DNA of 64,000 bases from a bacterium (GTDB taxonomy: Bacteria > Armatimonadota > Zipacnadia > Zipacnadales > UBA11051): NCBI GenBank assembly GCA_030604405.1, contig JAUVVY010000018.1, positions 26,625 through 90,624 of the forward strand, read 5' to 3'. Within the stretch, counting starts at the first letter, position 1; each line of letters starts with the position of its first letter. Both the position numbers and the translations under genes were made by a program. Below are positions 15,599 through 24,888 of this stretch, in pieces. Under the pieces are notes generated by a model. It had not been told where the DNA came from. It did no database searches and saw only the letters and a list, made by a program, of their open reading frames with translations.

Positions 15599-17884
15599 AT
15601 GAAAGTGCTGTGTTGTCTTACGCTGTTGACGGTGCCAGGTTCGATGGTTCTTGCCCAGAACGGGTTCACGGACCTCGGCATCGGCGCGCCCGTGATCGAG
15701 AGCCGTGGGGTTGTCGCGACCGTTGATGACAATGGCAACCACGTCGTGATCGCCCACGCCTCCGGCTTCGTACTGGTCACCGATGTTGATACCGGAGAGA
15801 CCGTGCAGATCCCTACTCCGCCGGGCATGCCGGCGGCCTCGATGTATGGCTCCGTACTGGCCAGCAATCGCAAACACTACGTGGGCCACGGCAATCACAT
15901 CGCGGAATTCGATCCCACCAAGCGCGAATGGACGTACCACGAGCTGGGCGCGGCCGCCGACAGTTGCTACATAGGTGTGACGGAGGGCCCCGAGGGCGTC
16001 ATCTGGGCCGGCGGCTATCCGCGCCTCCACCTGGTCTCATTCGACTTCAACACGCGGGAGATTAAGGACCACGGGCAGATGGACCCCACGGAGGCTTACA
16101 TCTCAACCATCGCCGTTGATGACAGGGGCTGGGTGTACCTCGGCATCGGCACCGCCAGGTCCAACCTAGTCGCCTACAATCCGGCTACCGGGGAACGCCG
16201 CCAACTGGTTGACGAAGAGGATCGCATCACCGGCGGCGGACACGTTTACCCGGGCGTGGATGGACAGGTGTACGGCTCCAACGCCGAGCAGTGGTACCGC
16301 ATGTATGACGGGCAGGCCACTGAGATCCAGCAGGCCGATGCGGAGGAGGAGAAGGACGTCGGCAGTATCTACTGGCCCAACACGACGTTCGACCTCCCTG
16401 ACGGCCGCCGCGTAATCGAGTACGCGATGCCTGAAAGCTACATGAAAATCTACGACCCCAAGACCGACGAGACCAAGACCATCACCTTTGCCTATGAGAC
16501 CGAGGGGGCCCACATAAGCGGCACAGGCGTGGGCCCGGATGGCAAGATATACGCCTCGTCGGGCCACCCGATGCACATGATCGTCTATGATCCGACGACC
16601 GGCAAGTTGGGGGACCTCGGGCCAATACCGGACATCGGCAACGGCCACATCAACATGATCGCGCGTCAGAGCCAGTACGTCCTCGGTGGCTCGTACGGTG
16701 GCGGACGGCTGTGGGCGTACGATACGACCAAGCCGTGGAACCCGAGCGGAGGGCGGCCGGCGTTCGCAATGTCTGCGGAGCAACTGGCGGACCGCGGACG
16801 GATACCCGACGGTGAGGTCAAGCACATCCCCGGACACGATGTGACGTTCTTCAAGGCCGCGGACTACGGCGTAGAGGCTACATTCACGCTCGATGTGCGC
16901 GCTGATGGGCAGTACTACCTCCACATTCTCCCCTACCTCGGCTCGGGCTATTGTACGCTGCAATTCTCATTCGACGGCAAGGAAGTGGGCGAGCCGTATG
17001 TGGCCACCGACCCGTACCTGCGACCGGGATCACCCGTTGTCATCGGACCGATGGAACTCAAGGCGGGGCAGCACCGGCTCGGCGTGCGGCTGATCGACAA
17101 TGACTCGCCGAATCCATGGGGGGCGCTGTGCGGAGTTGACCTGACGACACAGAAGCGGGATGACTTGATCCAGGCCTCGGAGCCCAATCCCATCGCACTG
17201 GCCCAGTGGAGCGCAGACATCGGCCGGCCGCGCTACGTGCTGGCTCACCCCGACGGGCACACGGTACTGATGACCGGCTATCCCGGCTACGGACGCTGTG
17301 GGGGCGGTGTGGGCATCTATGATTTCCAGACCGGCGAGAGCTCGCTGCTGACGGCCGATGATGACCTGCTGCCCGGCCTCACGACTGTCGAGCTGAAGGC
17401 TCTCTCCGACGACATGCTCTTCGGCATCACCTCCGCGCTGGCTCTCACCGGCGGGCACAGGATAGCCGAGGAAGCCGAAATCTACATGCTCAAGTGGCCG
17501 GAGCGGGAAATCGTGTTCCACACGGTCCCCGTCAAGGGCGCCGACCGCATTGTCAGTTGCACGATCGGGCCGGACGGACTGGTTTACGCGCTGACGGATT
17601 CAGCCGTTGTGTTCGCCTTCGACCCGGCGAGTAAAGAGGTGGTCCGCACGGCAGATCTGTCAGAGTACGGCGGGGTGCCGCGGCTGTCGATGCACACCGG
17701 GCCGGACGGCAATATCTACGCGTTGATGTCCGGGGCGGTACTGAGACTCAAGCCGGGCACGCTCGAACACGAGAAGCTCGGACAGCCGCCGACAGGCGTC
17801 GGCAACGGCGGTGCGTTGCATGAGGGTGTGCTGTACTACAGTTCGGGCTCACATCTCTGGAGCTACCAGCTACCCGGGCTGTGA
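15599..17884 (+). CDS. secreted double beta-propeller protein, array member 2 (type I)
   Basis: 761 residues with signal peptide MKVLCCLTLLTVPGSMVLA. Same three-part plan as member 1: propeller to about residue 385, sandwich about 388-520 (DGQYYLHILPY, VQF-equivalent LQFSFDGKEVGEPYV, LKAGQHRLGVRL), second propeller from ~535. It shares the type I marks: a HPMHMIVYD motif in propeller 1 and a PGTLEHEKL motif near the end. AAAGGA lies about 9 nt before the ATG. Spacing to its neighbours is 86 and 49 nt, so co-transcription is likely. Confidence 0.8.
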   Translation: MKVLCCLTLLTVPGSMVLAQNGFTDLGIGAPVIESRGVVATVDDNGNHVVIAHASGFVLVTDVDTGETVQIPTPPGMPAASMYGSVLASNRKHYVGHGNHIAEFDPTKREWTYHELGAAADSCYIGVTEGPEGVIWAGGYPRLHLVSFDFNTREIKDHGQMDPTEAYISTIAVDDRGWVYLGIGTARSNLVAYNPATGERRQLVDEEDRITGGGHVYPGVDGQVYGSNAEQWYRMYDGQATEIQQADAEEEKDVGSIYWPNTTFDLPDGRRVIEYAMPESYMKIYDPKTDETKTITFAYETEGAHISGTGVGPDGKIYASSGHPMHMIVYDPTTGKLGDLGPIPDIGNGHINMIARQSQYVLGGSYGGGRLWAYDTTKPWNPSGGRPAFAMSAEQLADRGRIPDGEVKHIPGHDVTFFKAADYGVEATFTLDVRADGQYYLHILPYLGSGYCTLQFSFDGKEVGEPYVATDPYLRPGSPVVIGPMELKAGQHRLGVRLIDNDSPNPWGALCGVDLTTQKRDDLIQASEPNPIALAQWSADIGRPRYVLAHPDGHTVLMTGYPGYGRCGGGVGIYDFQTGESSLLTADDDLLPGLTTVELKALSDDMLFGITSALALTGGHRIAEEAEIYMLKWPEREIVFHTVPVKGADRIVSCTIGPDGLVYALTDSAVVFAFDPASKEVVRTADLSEYGGVPRLSMHTGPDGNIYALMSGAVLRLKPGTLEHEKLGQPPTGVGNGGALHEGVLYYSSGSHLWSYQLPGL

Positions 17885-17933
17885 CATACACCAGTGGCAG
17901 CAGAGAGACAGAACGCGAAAAGGAGCAAACAGA

Positions 17934-20252
17934 ATGAGGTGCGTTATGACCTACATGCTGATGTGCGTGCTGTGCGTGATGATGGTGTGCGCCACCGCGC
18001 AGGGCCAGAAGGCAGATGATAAGCTGATTGACCACGGAGTGGCCGTCCCGCTGGCCGAGCGCCGTGGCGTGGTGACCACCCAGGACGCCAATGGTAAGAA
18101 CCTGGCCATTGCCTGCAGTCTGGACTTGAATCCTCGCGGCTGGATCTTGGTCACTGACATTGACAGTGGCGAGACCACACAGATTCAATGCCCCGAAGGT
18201 GTGGGCAATTCACCGCCCTACGGCTCGCTTATGCACACCAACGGCAAATTCTACACAACGCAGGGCAGCGTGCTGTTGGAATTTGATCCCACTTCGCGTG
18301 ACTGGACTTTCCACGGCACTCCCTCTCCGGCGGCAAGCTGTTATCTGTCGTTCACCGAGGGCCCTGACGGCATGGTCTGGGCCGGCAACGCCTACACCGC
18401 CGGCCTGATCTCGTTTGACCCCGAGGCCCGGGAAGCGCAGGACCACGGGCGGCTCGACGAGGCGCAGAAGTATCTTTCGGCGCTGGCTGTTGATGACGCC
18501 GGCTGGGTCTATGGCGGCATCGGCACTGCTCGCTGCAACATCGTGGCCTACAACCCTGAGACCGGCGAAAAGATCCAGATTGTGGACGAGGCCAAGCGCA
18601 AGGTCGGCACTGCCAACGTATATCGCGGTGAGGACGGCAAGGTTTATGGGAGGGCCGAACTGGCGGACGGCGCACAATTCTACCGCCTCTACGATGGCAA
18701 GGCCGAGGTCATACAAGAAGCCGACATGGGCCCCAAAGCGCCCACGGGAGCCATCGGCTGGGGTAACAAGCGCGGCAGCCTCCCCGACGGGAGGCAGCTA
18801 GTCAACTACAGCATGACAGATAAATGGCTGGAGGTGCGTGACCCCGAGACCGGCGAGACCAAACACATCGAATTCGACTACGAATCAGAAGGCACCCACC
18901 TGCGGGTCATGACCGCCGGCCCCGACGGCAAGGTCTATGGCAACTCGGCGCATCCCTCGCGCGGAGTGACCTACGATCCAGAGACTGATGTCCTGGAGTA
19001 TCAGCGCGGGGCCATTGCACGAAAGGGCTTTGCAACACAGGGCAAGTACATCATCGGAGGCCACTACGGAGGCGGCAGGCTGTACGTGTTTGATACCACC
19101 ATGCCGTGGAACATGGCTCCGGTTGCCGCGAGCCTGCGTGGCGGAATACCGGCTATGGAGCTGACAAAGCTGGCCGAAAGCGACGCAGGCAAGATTGATT
19201 ACATCGAGAGCCACGACCTGGTACTATTCCGCGCAGACGATTACGGCGGCCAGATTCACTTCCCGCTGGAGGCAGGCGACGACGGACAATACTACCTGAT
19301 TATCGCGCCCTACAAGTCGCCCGGCTATTGCACCGTGCAGTTTTCGCTTGACGGTACGGAGATCGGTGAACCGTATCCAGGATATGCCAAGGCGGCAGAG
19401 TCCGGCCCCTTCCAGACATTCGGCCCCCTGCAGCTCAAGGCGGGCGAACACCGGCTCAGTGTCAAGACCATCAAAGCTGAGGCCGGCAATCCCTGGATCG
19501 GCATCAACGCCATCAGCCTGACCAAAGAGCAGCCGGACGGCGTGATAGCTGAGGCCCAACCGCCCAATCCCCGACTGGTTGCCACGTTCTCCCCTGACAT
19601 CAACGTCCCCTGGGGCGCAGCCGCACATCCCGACGGCCAGCATGTGATGATATCAGGCCCACCCGGCTACGGCTACCTTGGCGGCGGCATCGGCATCTAC
19701 AACCTCGAGACCGATGAGGAAATGCTTCTGACCCACGAGCAACTCATCGAAAACCACTGTGTCACGGCGATGGCGCCGCTGGACAACGGGGACATTGTGT
19801 GCGGCAGCAGCGTAGGCGGCGGCCATGGCACCACAGCGGTGGCTAAGGAAGCTGTCCTGTTCGTTCTGGACTGGGAGACGAAAGAGATCAGCTTCCAGAC
19901 CGTGCCGGTGGCCGGGGCCAGTGCAATCCGCCTGATGCGTACGGGCCCCGACGGCTTGGTATATTGCATAGCGGACGCCTCGGGCTTCTTCGTCTTTGAC
20001 CCCGGCAAGAAAGAGGTCGTGCATGACGAGAGCCTGGGCGAATATGGCGGCACACCGGTCAACGGCATGGAGCGCGGCCCCGACGGGAATATCTATGTGA
20101 TCTTCTCAGAGGCGATACTGAAGATCGCGCCGGGCAGTTTCGAGGTCGAGAAGATCGCCGACACGCCGGCCTCTCCGACCGCCGGCATTGCCGTCGTCGG
20201 CGGGCGCGTCTATTTCGCGATAGGATCGCATCTGTGGAGCGCGAAATTGTAA
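17934..20252 (+). CDS. secreted double beta-propeller protein, array member 3 (type II)
   Basis: 772 residues starting at the ATG at 17934 with AAAAGGAG 8 nt upstream; the longer open frame overlaps member 2 and is not used. Signal peptide MRCVMTYMLMCVLCVMMVCATA. Propeller 1 carries the type II marks (SLDLNPRGWILVTDID, SAHPSRGVTYDPETD). The sandwich lies at about 399-535 (DGQYYLIIAPYKSPGYCTVQ, LKAGEHRLSVKT) and propeller 2 from ~550 (VPWGAAAHPDGQ, NGMERGPDGNIYV). It ends FAIGSHLWSAKL. Closest to member 5 and to the relic at 22365. Function unknown. Confidence 0.8.
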   Translation: MRCVMTYMLMCVLCVMMVCATAQGQKADDKLIDHGVAVPLAERRGVVTTQDANGKNLAIACSLDLNPRGWILVTDIDSGETTQIQCPEGVGNSPPYGSLMHTNGKFYTTQGSVLLEFDPTSRDWTFHGTPSPAASCYLSFTEGPDGMVWAGNAYTAGLISFDPEAREAQDHGRLDEAQKYLSALAVDDAGWVYGGIGTARCNIVAYNPETGEKIQIVDEAKRKVGTANVYRGEDGKVYGRAELADGAQFYRLYDGKAEVIQEADMGPKAPTGAIGWGNKRGSLPDGRQLVNYSMTDKWLEVRDPETGETKHIEFDYESEGTHLRVMTAGPDGKVYGNSAHPSRGVTYDPETDVLEYQRGAIARKGFATQGKYIIGGHYGGGRLYVFDTTMPWNMAPVAASLRGGIPAMELTKLAESDAGKIDYIESHDLVLFRADDYGGQIHFPLEAGDDGQYYLIIAPYKSPGYCTVQFSLDGTEIGEPYPGYAKAAESGPFQTFGPLQLKAGEHRLSVKTIKAEAGNPWIGINAISLTKEQPDGVIAEAQPPNPRLVATFSPDINVPWGAAAHPDGQHVMISGPPGYGYLGGGIGIYNLETDEEMLLTHEQLIENHCVTAMAPLDNGDIVCGSSVGGGHGTTAVAKEAVLFVLDWETKEISFQTVPVAGASAIRLMRTGPDGLVYCIADASGFFVFDPGKKEVVHDESLGEYGGTPVNGMERGPDGNIYVIFSEAILKIAPGSFEVEKIADTPASPTAGIAVVGGRVYFAIGSHLWSAKL

Positions 20253-20279
20253 GCTCCCGCATCAGCCAAGCTGCGGCTC

Positions 20280-20368
20280 CTGGAAGCGGCTTCAAAACCT
20301 CCTTTGCGGAGACTCACAGACCCAGGGACTGTCCCCCCATCCACACCGGGTTTTGAAACAGCTTCCAG
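20280..20368. repeat. 89-bp imperfect hairpin repeat within the propeller array
   Basis: CTGGAAGCGGCTTCAAAACC (20280-20299) and its inverted partner at 20349-20368 match at 18 of 20 positions and enclose a GC-rich loop containing CAGGGACTGTCCCCC. It resembles REP/Y1-transposase-type hairpins. It occupies the unusually long (193-nt) gap between array members 3 and 4. Confidence 0.6.
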
Positions 20369-20445
20369 TGTTACGACAGCAGGGCAGCGCATAAAGTACA
20401 ACCTGTCGTTTCGTACCGCCGCAGCTCGTAGAAAGGGTGAGTTAG

Positions 20446-22350
20446 ATGAAATGCGTGACAGACTTAATGATGATAGTCTTGCTTGGCTCCACGATTATCT
20501 TGGCCTGCGCTCAGCAGGCACAATATCCCAGAGATGCCGGCAACGGCTTCAAGGACTACGGCGTGGCCGCCCCGGCGCAAGAAAGCCGTGGTGTTGTCGC
20601 TTGCAAGGATGACAACGACCATTATCTGGTGCTGGGTAACACAATGGACTTCCTCCTCGTCACCGATATTGATACGGAAGAGACCACGCAGTACTGGATG
20701 CCTGAAGGCGTCGCCGGCTCCTATCCTTACGGCTCGATAATGGCAAGCAATGGCAAGTTTTACATCTGCCACGGCGCGACTTTCATGGAGTTCGACCCCA
20801 CAGCCCGCGACTGGACCTTCCACGAGGTACCGGAGGGCAGGGATGGCTGCTATATCGGCTTCACGGAGGGCCCCGACGGCGTTATCTGGTGCGGCGGATG
20901 CCCGAATACCCGCCTGGTCTCATTCAACCCGGAAACACGGGAATTGAAAGACTACGGTCAGATGGACGAAGCGGAGAAGTATCTTAGCAACCTAGCCGTG
21001 GACAGTTCCGGCTGGGTCTATGGCGGTATCGGTACGGCCAGGTGCAATATCGTCACCTGCAATCCCGCTACGGGCGAAATAATACAGCTCATGGACGAAG
21101 CGGATCGCAAGCACGGCACGGCAGTCGTTTACCCGGCGGAAGATGGCAAAGTGTACGCCAGCTACGGCGGGCAGCATTATCGCTGCTTCGAGGGCAACAT
21201 CGAAAAGATCGCCAAAGAAGCAGCCGGCAAGCAAAAGTCCGTTGGCAACATCGGCTGGGGCAACACGAAATTCGCTCTGCCCGACGGCCGCCGCGTCGCT
21301 GCCTACTCGATGCCCGAGCGCTATATGAAGATCCACAACCCCGAGACAGATGAAACCAAGACGATTACCTTCGACTACGAGACCGTAGGCGCAAGCCTCA
21401 CCAGCCTTGCCGCCGGTCCCGACGACAAGATTTACGGCTCCTCCTGTCACCCTATGCACTTCTTTGTGTACGACGTGGCCGAAGACAAGCTGGAAGACTG
21501 GGGCCCGGTGCCTGGCATCGGCGGCGGCAACTTCTGCGCTATCACCACCCAGGGCGCCCATCTAGTGGGCGCCGAATACGCCGGTGGGCGACTGTATGAT
21601 TATGATACTGCCAGGCCGTGGGATCCCGCCGGCGAAGGCGATGCCAAGAACCCGCGCATGTTGGCCAAGTGGCACCAGGACATCTGTCGGCCTCGCACCG
21701 CCCTGGCCCATCCGGACGGCAAGACCGTCATGATGGCCGGTTTCGCAGGCTATGGCCTCTGCGGCGGCGGCATCGGCATGTACGATCTTGAGACCGGCGA
21801 AGAGCTCCTGCTTGCTGCCGATGAGGATGTGCTGCCCGGCCACAGTACCATCACCCTGCAGGCGCTGCCGAACGGGAACCTGGTCGGCGGCACCAGCATC
21901 TCAGCCCCCGGCGGCGGCCACACCACAGCCACCGAGGCGGAGCTATACATTCTCGACTGGAAGACCAAGAAGGTAGCCTTCCGTACAGTGCCGGTGCCGG
22001 GTGACGGCAATATCATCAGCATCCAGGTCGCCAACGACGGTCTGGTCTATGGCCTGTCCGGTAATTCCACCTTTTTCGTCTTCGATCCCGACAAGCAGGA
22101 ACTGGTCCACAGCGAGAGCTTTGCCGAGTACGGCGCTGTGCCGCGCCATGCTTTGCATGTAGGACCGGACGACAACCTCTACGCTCTGATGAGCAGGACG
22201 ATCGTCAAGCTAGCGATGGGCACATTCGAGCACGAGAAGTTGGCCGACACGCCTGTGCCTATCTCTGGCGGTGGTGCGCTGCATAAGGGCGTGCTCTACT
22301 ACGCCTGTGATACACATTTCTGGAGCTATGATGTGCCCGGCCTGGACTAA
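20446..22350 (+). CDS. secreted beta-propeller protein, array member 4 (type I, central domain missing)
   Basis: 634 residues, signal peptide MKCVTDLMMIVLLGSTIILACA. Propeller 1 runs to DTARPWDP at about residue 394 and then passes within ~12 residues (AGEGDAKNPRMLAKW) to propeller 2 (RPRTALAHPDGK). The ~135-residue sandwich present in all other members is absent, with the frame intact. Propeller 2 is very similar to that of member 1 (GLCGGGIG, ATEAEL, NSTFFVFDPDKQE). AGGGTGA lies about 6 nt before the ATG. The clean excision marks the domain boundary and suggests the two propellers can pack without the insert. Confidence 0.82.
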   Translation: MKCVTDLMMIVLLGSTIILACAQQAQYPRDAGNGFKDYGVAAPAQESRGVVACKDDNDHYLVLGNTMDFLLVTDIDTEETTQYWMPEGVAGSYPYGSIMASNGKFYICHGATFMEFDPTARDWTFHEVPEGRDGCYIGFTEGPDGVIWCGGCPNTRLVSFNPETRELKDYGQMDEAEKYLSNLAVDSSGWVYGGIGTARCNIVTCNPATGEIIQLMDEADRKHGTAVVYPAEDGKVYASYGGQHYRCFEGNIEKIAKEAAGKQKSVGNIGWGNTKFALPDGRRVAAYSMPERYMKIHNPETDETKTITFDYETVGASLTSLAAGPDDKIYGSSCHPMHFFVYDVAEDKLEDWGPVPGIGGGNFCAITTQGAHLVGAEYAGGRLYDYDTARPWDPAGEGDAKNPRMLAKWHQDICRPRTALAHPDGKTVMMAGFAGYGLCGGGIGMYDLETGEELLLAADEDVLPGHSTITLQALPNGNLVGGTSISAPGGGHTTATEAELYILDWKTKKVAFRTVPVPGDGNIISIQVANDGLVYGLSGNSTFFVFDPDKQELVHSESFAEYGAVPRHALHVGPDDNLYALMSRTIVKLAMGTFEHEKLADTPVPISGGGALHKGVLYYACDTHFWSYDVPGLD

Positions 22351-22364
22351 CTGACCGAATCAGG

Positions 22365-22487
22365 CCGGGTAGCTTCGAGGTCGAAGAAATCGCCGACCCG
22401 CCGGGGCCGATCGAGGTAGAACTCGCACTGGTCAAGGGGCGCGCCTATTTCGTCATAGGAACGCACCTGTGGAGCCCTGGAATATGA
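22365..22487 (+). pseudogene. relic of a sixth propeller gene (type II C-terminus only)
   Basis: Directly after member 4, 40 sense codons and a stop read PGSFEVEEIADPPGP... and end VIGTHLWSPGI. They match the last ~40 residues of member 3 (PGSFEVEKIADTPAS..., FAIGSHLWSAKL). There is no start codon or upstream body. It is the remnant of a deleted type II gene between members 4 and 5. Confidence 0.8.
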
Positions 22488-22548
22488 GAGTGCGAGGCAA
22501 CAACCCTTGCCGTAATCATGAAAACGCTGGCAACAAAGGAGAGAAAAG

Positions 22549-24852
22549 ATGAGGTACGTCATGAGTATCCTGGTAGCAGGTGTGATGTGCGTTGTGCTGA
22601 CGCCTGCCTTTGCGCAGGAGGCCAGGCAGGACGAGAGGTTCATTGACCACGGCGTGCCCGTGCCGTTAGCCGAGTGCCGCGGTGTTTACGGCGCGCAGGA
22701 TGAGAACGGCAACAGCCTCGTCATTGTCGGAAGTCTCGACCTCTCCCCTAGTGGCTGGATACTGGTCACCGACGTTGATACCGGCGAAACGCAGCAGATA
22801 TACACGCCTGAGGGGGTGGCTAACTCCCCGCCCTATGGCTCACTGGTGGCCAGCAACGGCAAGTTCTACACCAGCCAGGGCGGCATATTTCTGGAGTTCG
22901 ACCCGACCTCGCGCGAGTGGACTTTCCATGGCCGCGCGCCCGGCGTTGGCGCTATGATGTGTATCGCCGAAGCCCCCGACGGCACGATATGGGCAGGCAG
23001 CGTCTATCACGCCAATCTCACCTCCTTTGATCCAAAGACAAAAGAGATCAAAGACCACGGCAGCATGGACGAGCAGAAATACCTCTCCTACCTGGGCTTC
23101 GATGACGCCGGCTGGGTCTATTGCGGCATCGGCACAGCCAAATGCAACCTCATCGCGTATCACTCCGAGACCGGCGAAAAGCGCCAGCTTATCCCGGAGG
23201 ATCAGCGCAGGGTCGAGAGCGGGCGTGTCTGGCGAGGCGCGGACGGCAAGCTCTACGGCACTGCGCCACTCAAGGACGGCACCGTGTATTATCTGCTCGA
23301 CAACGGCGAAAAGACCCTTGTTGACAAAGCTGACCTGCCGGCTCGGGCGGTGCCGCGCGGGACCAAACCCAAACTCCCCGACGGCCGCATAGTCAACACC
23401 TTCGACATGCTCGAAAAGTACATGGAGATCTACGACCCCGACACCGGCCTGACCAACCGCATCGAATTCGACTATGAATCTGAGGGCAGCATGGTACGCG
23501 TTCTGACTCATGGCCCGGACGGCAAAATCTACGCCAACTCATCTCACCCTTCCCGTTTCATCTCCTACGACCCGGAGACCGATGAGCTGAAGTATTACCC
23601 GGGTGCGATCGCGCTCAAGGGCATGGACACTCAGGGCAAGTATGTCTTCGGCGGCATGTACACAGGCGGCAGCCTCCACGTATTCGACACCACAAAGCCC
23701 GTCAACCTGCTCCCCGAACCGCCCAATATCGTAGGCGGCCTCTCTCCTGCCCAGCTCCTCGAAGTAGGCGCAACCGAGGCAGGCAAGCTCTTCCTGCACC
23801 AAGACCGCGATGTGCTGATGTTCAGGGCCGATGACTACGCCGGCAAAGCTGATTTCAAGGTCGCCGCGCCTGAGGACGGCCAGTATTACGTCCTCGCCGC
23901 CATGTGGCAATCGCCCGGCTACTGCTATGTACGTTTTCTCCTGGACGGCGAAAAGATTAGCGGGGATATTCAGTGCAGGAGTTCAGCTCTCCAAGTCGCG
24001 CCGATAGTAACACTTGGCCCCTTTGACCTCAAAGCCGGCGAGCACCAGTTGACCATGCAGACGATCAAGGGTAAGAACTCGAAGCATCCGTTACTCGCGC
24101 TCCGAGCAGTAACACTGACCCGCCAGGACCCCGAGGAAGTGACAAGCAAGCCCCGGGAGAACAACCCGCGACGCGTCATTGACCACTCCCGGCCCGACGT
24201 CAACGTGCCCTGGGGAGCTTTTGCCCACCCGGATGGAAAGCACATCCTGATCGCCGGCCTGCCCGGCTACGGCCGCGTCGGTGGCGGCATGGACATCTAC
24301 AACCTGGAGACCGGCGAGACGCTGAAATTCACCCATGAGGACCTCATACAATACCACAGCACCATCCCGATGCAGGCTCTACCCAACGGTGACATAATCG
24401 CCGGCACCACCGTTTCAGGCACCCACGGCGGCGAAGCTGTCGAAAAAGACGCCGTCATCTGGGTCCTGGACTGGCAGACCAAGAAGGTCAAGTGGCAAAC
24501 GGTGCCGATACCCGAAATGTCCGCCATTGGCCGCATGAAGATGGGCCCTGATGGCAAGCTCTATTGCACGGGCTCCGATGCGGTGTTCTTTGTCTTCGAC
24601 CCGGAAAGCAGGACGGTTCTGCACCAGGAAAGCCTTGAAGAATACGGTGGTGTGCCTGTCAACGGCATGGAGCGTGGCCCCGATGACAATATCTATGTCG
24701 TGCTTACCAAGGCGATAGTGAAGATCACACCGGGCACGTATGAGGTTGAGAAGATCGCCGCCGCCCCGGGTGACATCAGCGCCGGCATCGGCATCACTGG
24801 CGGCCGCATCTATTTCGCGATAGGCTCGCACCTCTGGAGCATAAAGCTATAG
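22549..24852 (+). CDS. secreted double beta-propeller protein, array member 5 (type II)
   Basis: 767 residues, signal peptide MRYVMSILVAGVMCVVLTPAFA, with an AAGGAGAG site about 7 nt before the ATG. Propeller 1 has the type II motifs (SLDLSPSGWILVTDVD, SSHPSRFISYDPETD). The sandwich lies at about 391-522 (ADDYAGKADFKV, DGQYYVLAAMWQSPGYCYV, LKAGEHQLTMQT) and propeller 2 from ~545 (VPWGAFAHPDGK). It ends FAIGSHLWSIKL. Sequence agreement with member 3 extends over the full length. It is the last member of the array; a membrane protein follows after 36 nt. Confidence 0.8.
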   Translation: MRYVMSILVAGVMCVVLTPAFAQEARQDERFIDHGVPVPLAECRGVYGAQDENGNSLVIVGSLDLSPSGWILVTDVDTGETQQIYTPEGVANSPPYGSLVASNGKFYTSQGGIFLEFDPTSREWTFHGRAPGVGAMMCIAEAPDGTIWAGSVYHANLTSFDPKTKEIKDHGSMDEQKYLSYLGFDDAGWVYCGIGTAKCNLIAYHSETGEKRQLIPEDQRRVESGRVWRGADGKLYGTAPLKDGTVYYLLDNGEKTLVDKADLPARAVPRGTKPKLPDGRIVNTFDMLEKYMEIYDPDTGLTNRIEFDYESEGSMVRVLTHGPDGKIYANSSHPSRFISYDPETDELKYYPGAIALKGMDTQGKYVFGGMYTGGSLHVFDTTKPVNLLPEPPNIVGGLSPAQLLEVGATEAGKLFLHQDRDVLMFRADDYAGKADFKVAAPEDGQYYVLAAMWQSPGYCYVRFLLDGEKISGDIQCRSSALQVAPIVTLGPFDLKAGEHQLTMQTIKGKNSKHPLLALRAVTLTRQDPEEVTSKPRENNPRRVIDHSRPDVNVPWGAFAHPDGKHILIAGLPGYGRVGGGMDIYNLETGETLKFTHEDLIQYHSTIPMQALPNGDIIAGTTVSGTHGGEAVEKDAVIWVLDWQTKKVKWQTVPIPEMSAIGRMKMGPDGKLYCTGSDAVFFVFDPESRTVLHQESLEEYGGVPVNGMERGPDDNIYVVLTKAIVKITPGTYEVEKIAAAPGDISAGIGITGGRIYFAIGSHLWSIKL

Positions 24853-24888
24853 TGGAAAAACATCGGTGAACAGGAGACTAGATAACAC

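Noticed and set aside
17811..17933. Upstream extension of array member 3 into the end of member 2
   Set aside because: The signal peptide begins at 17934 with a good AGGAG; the extension overlaps member 2 and encodes no conserved sequence.
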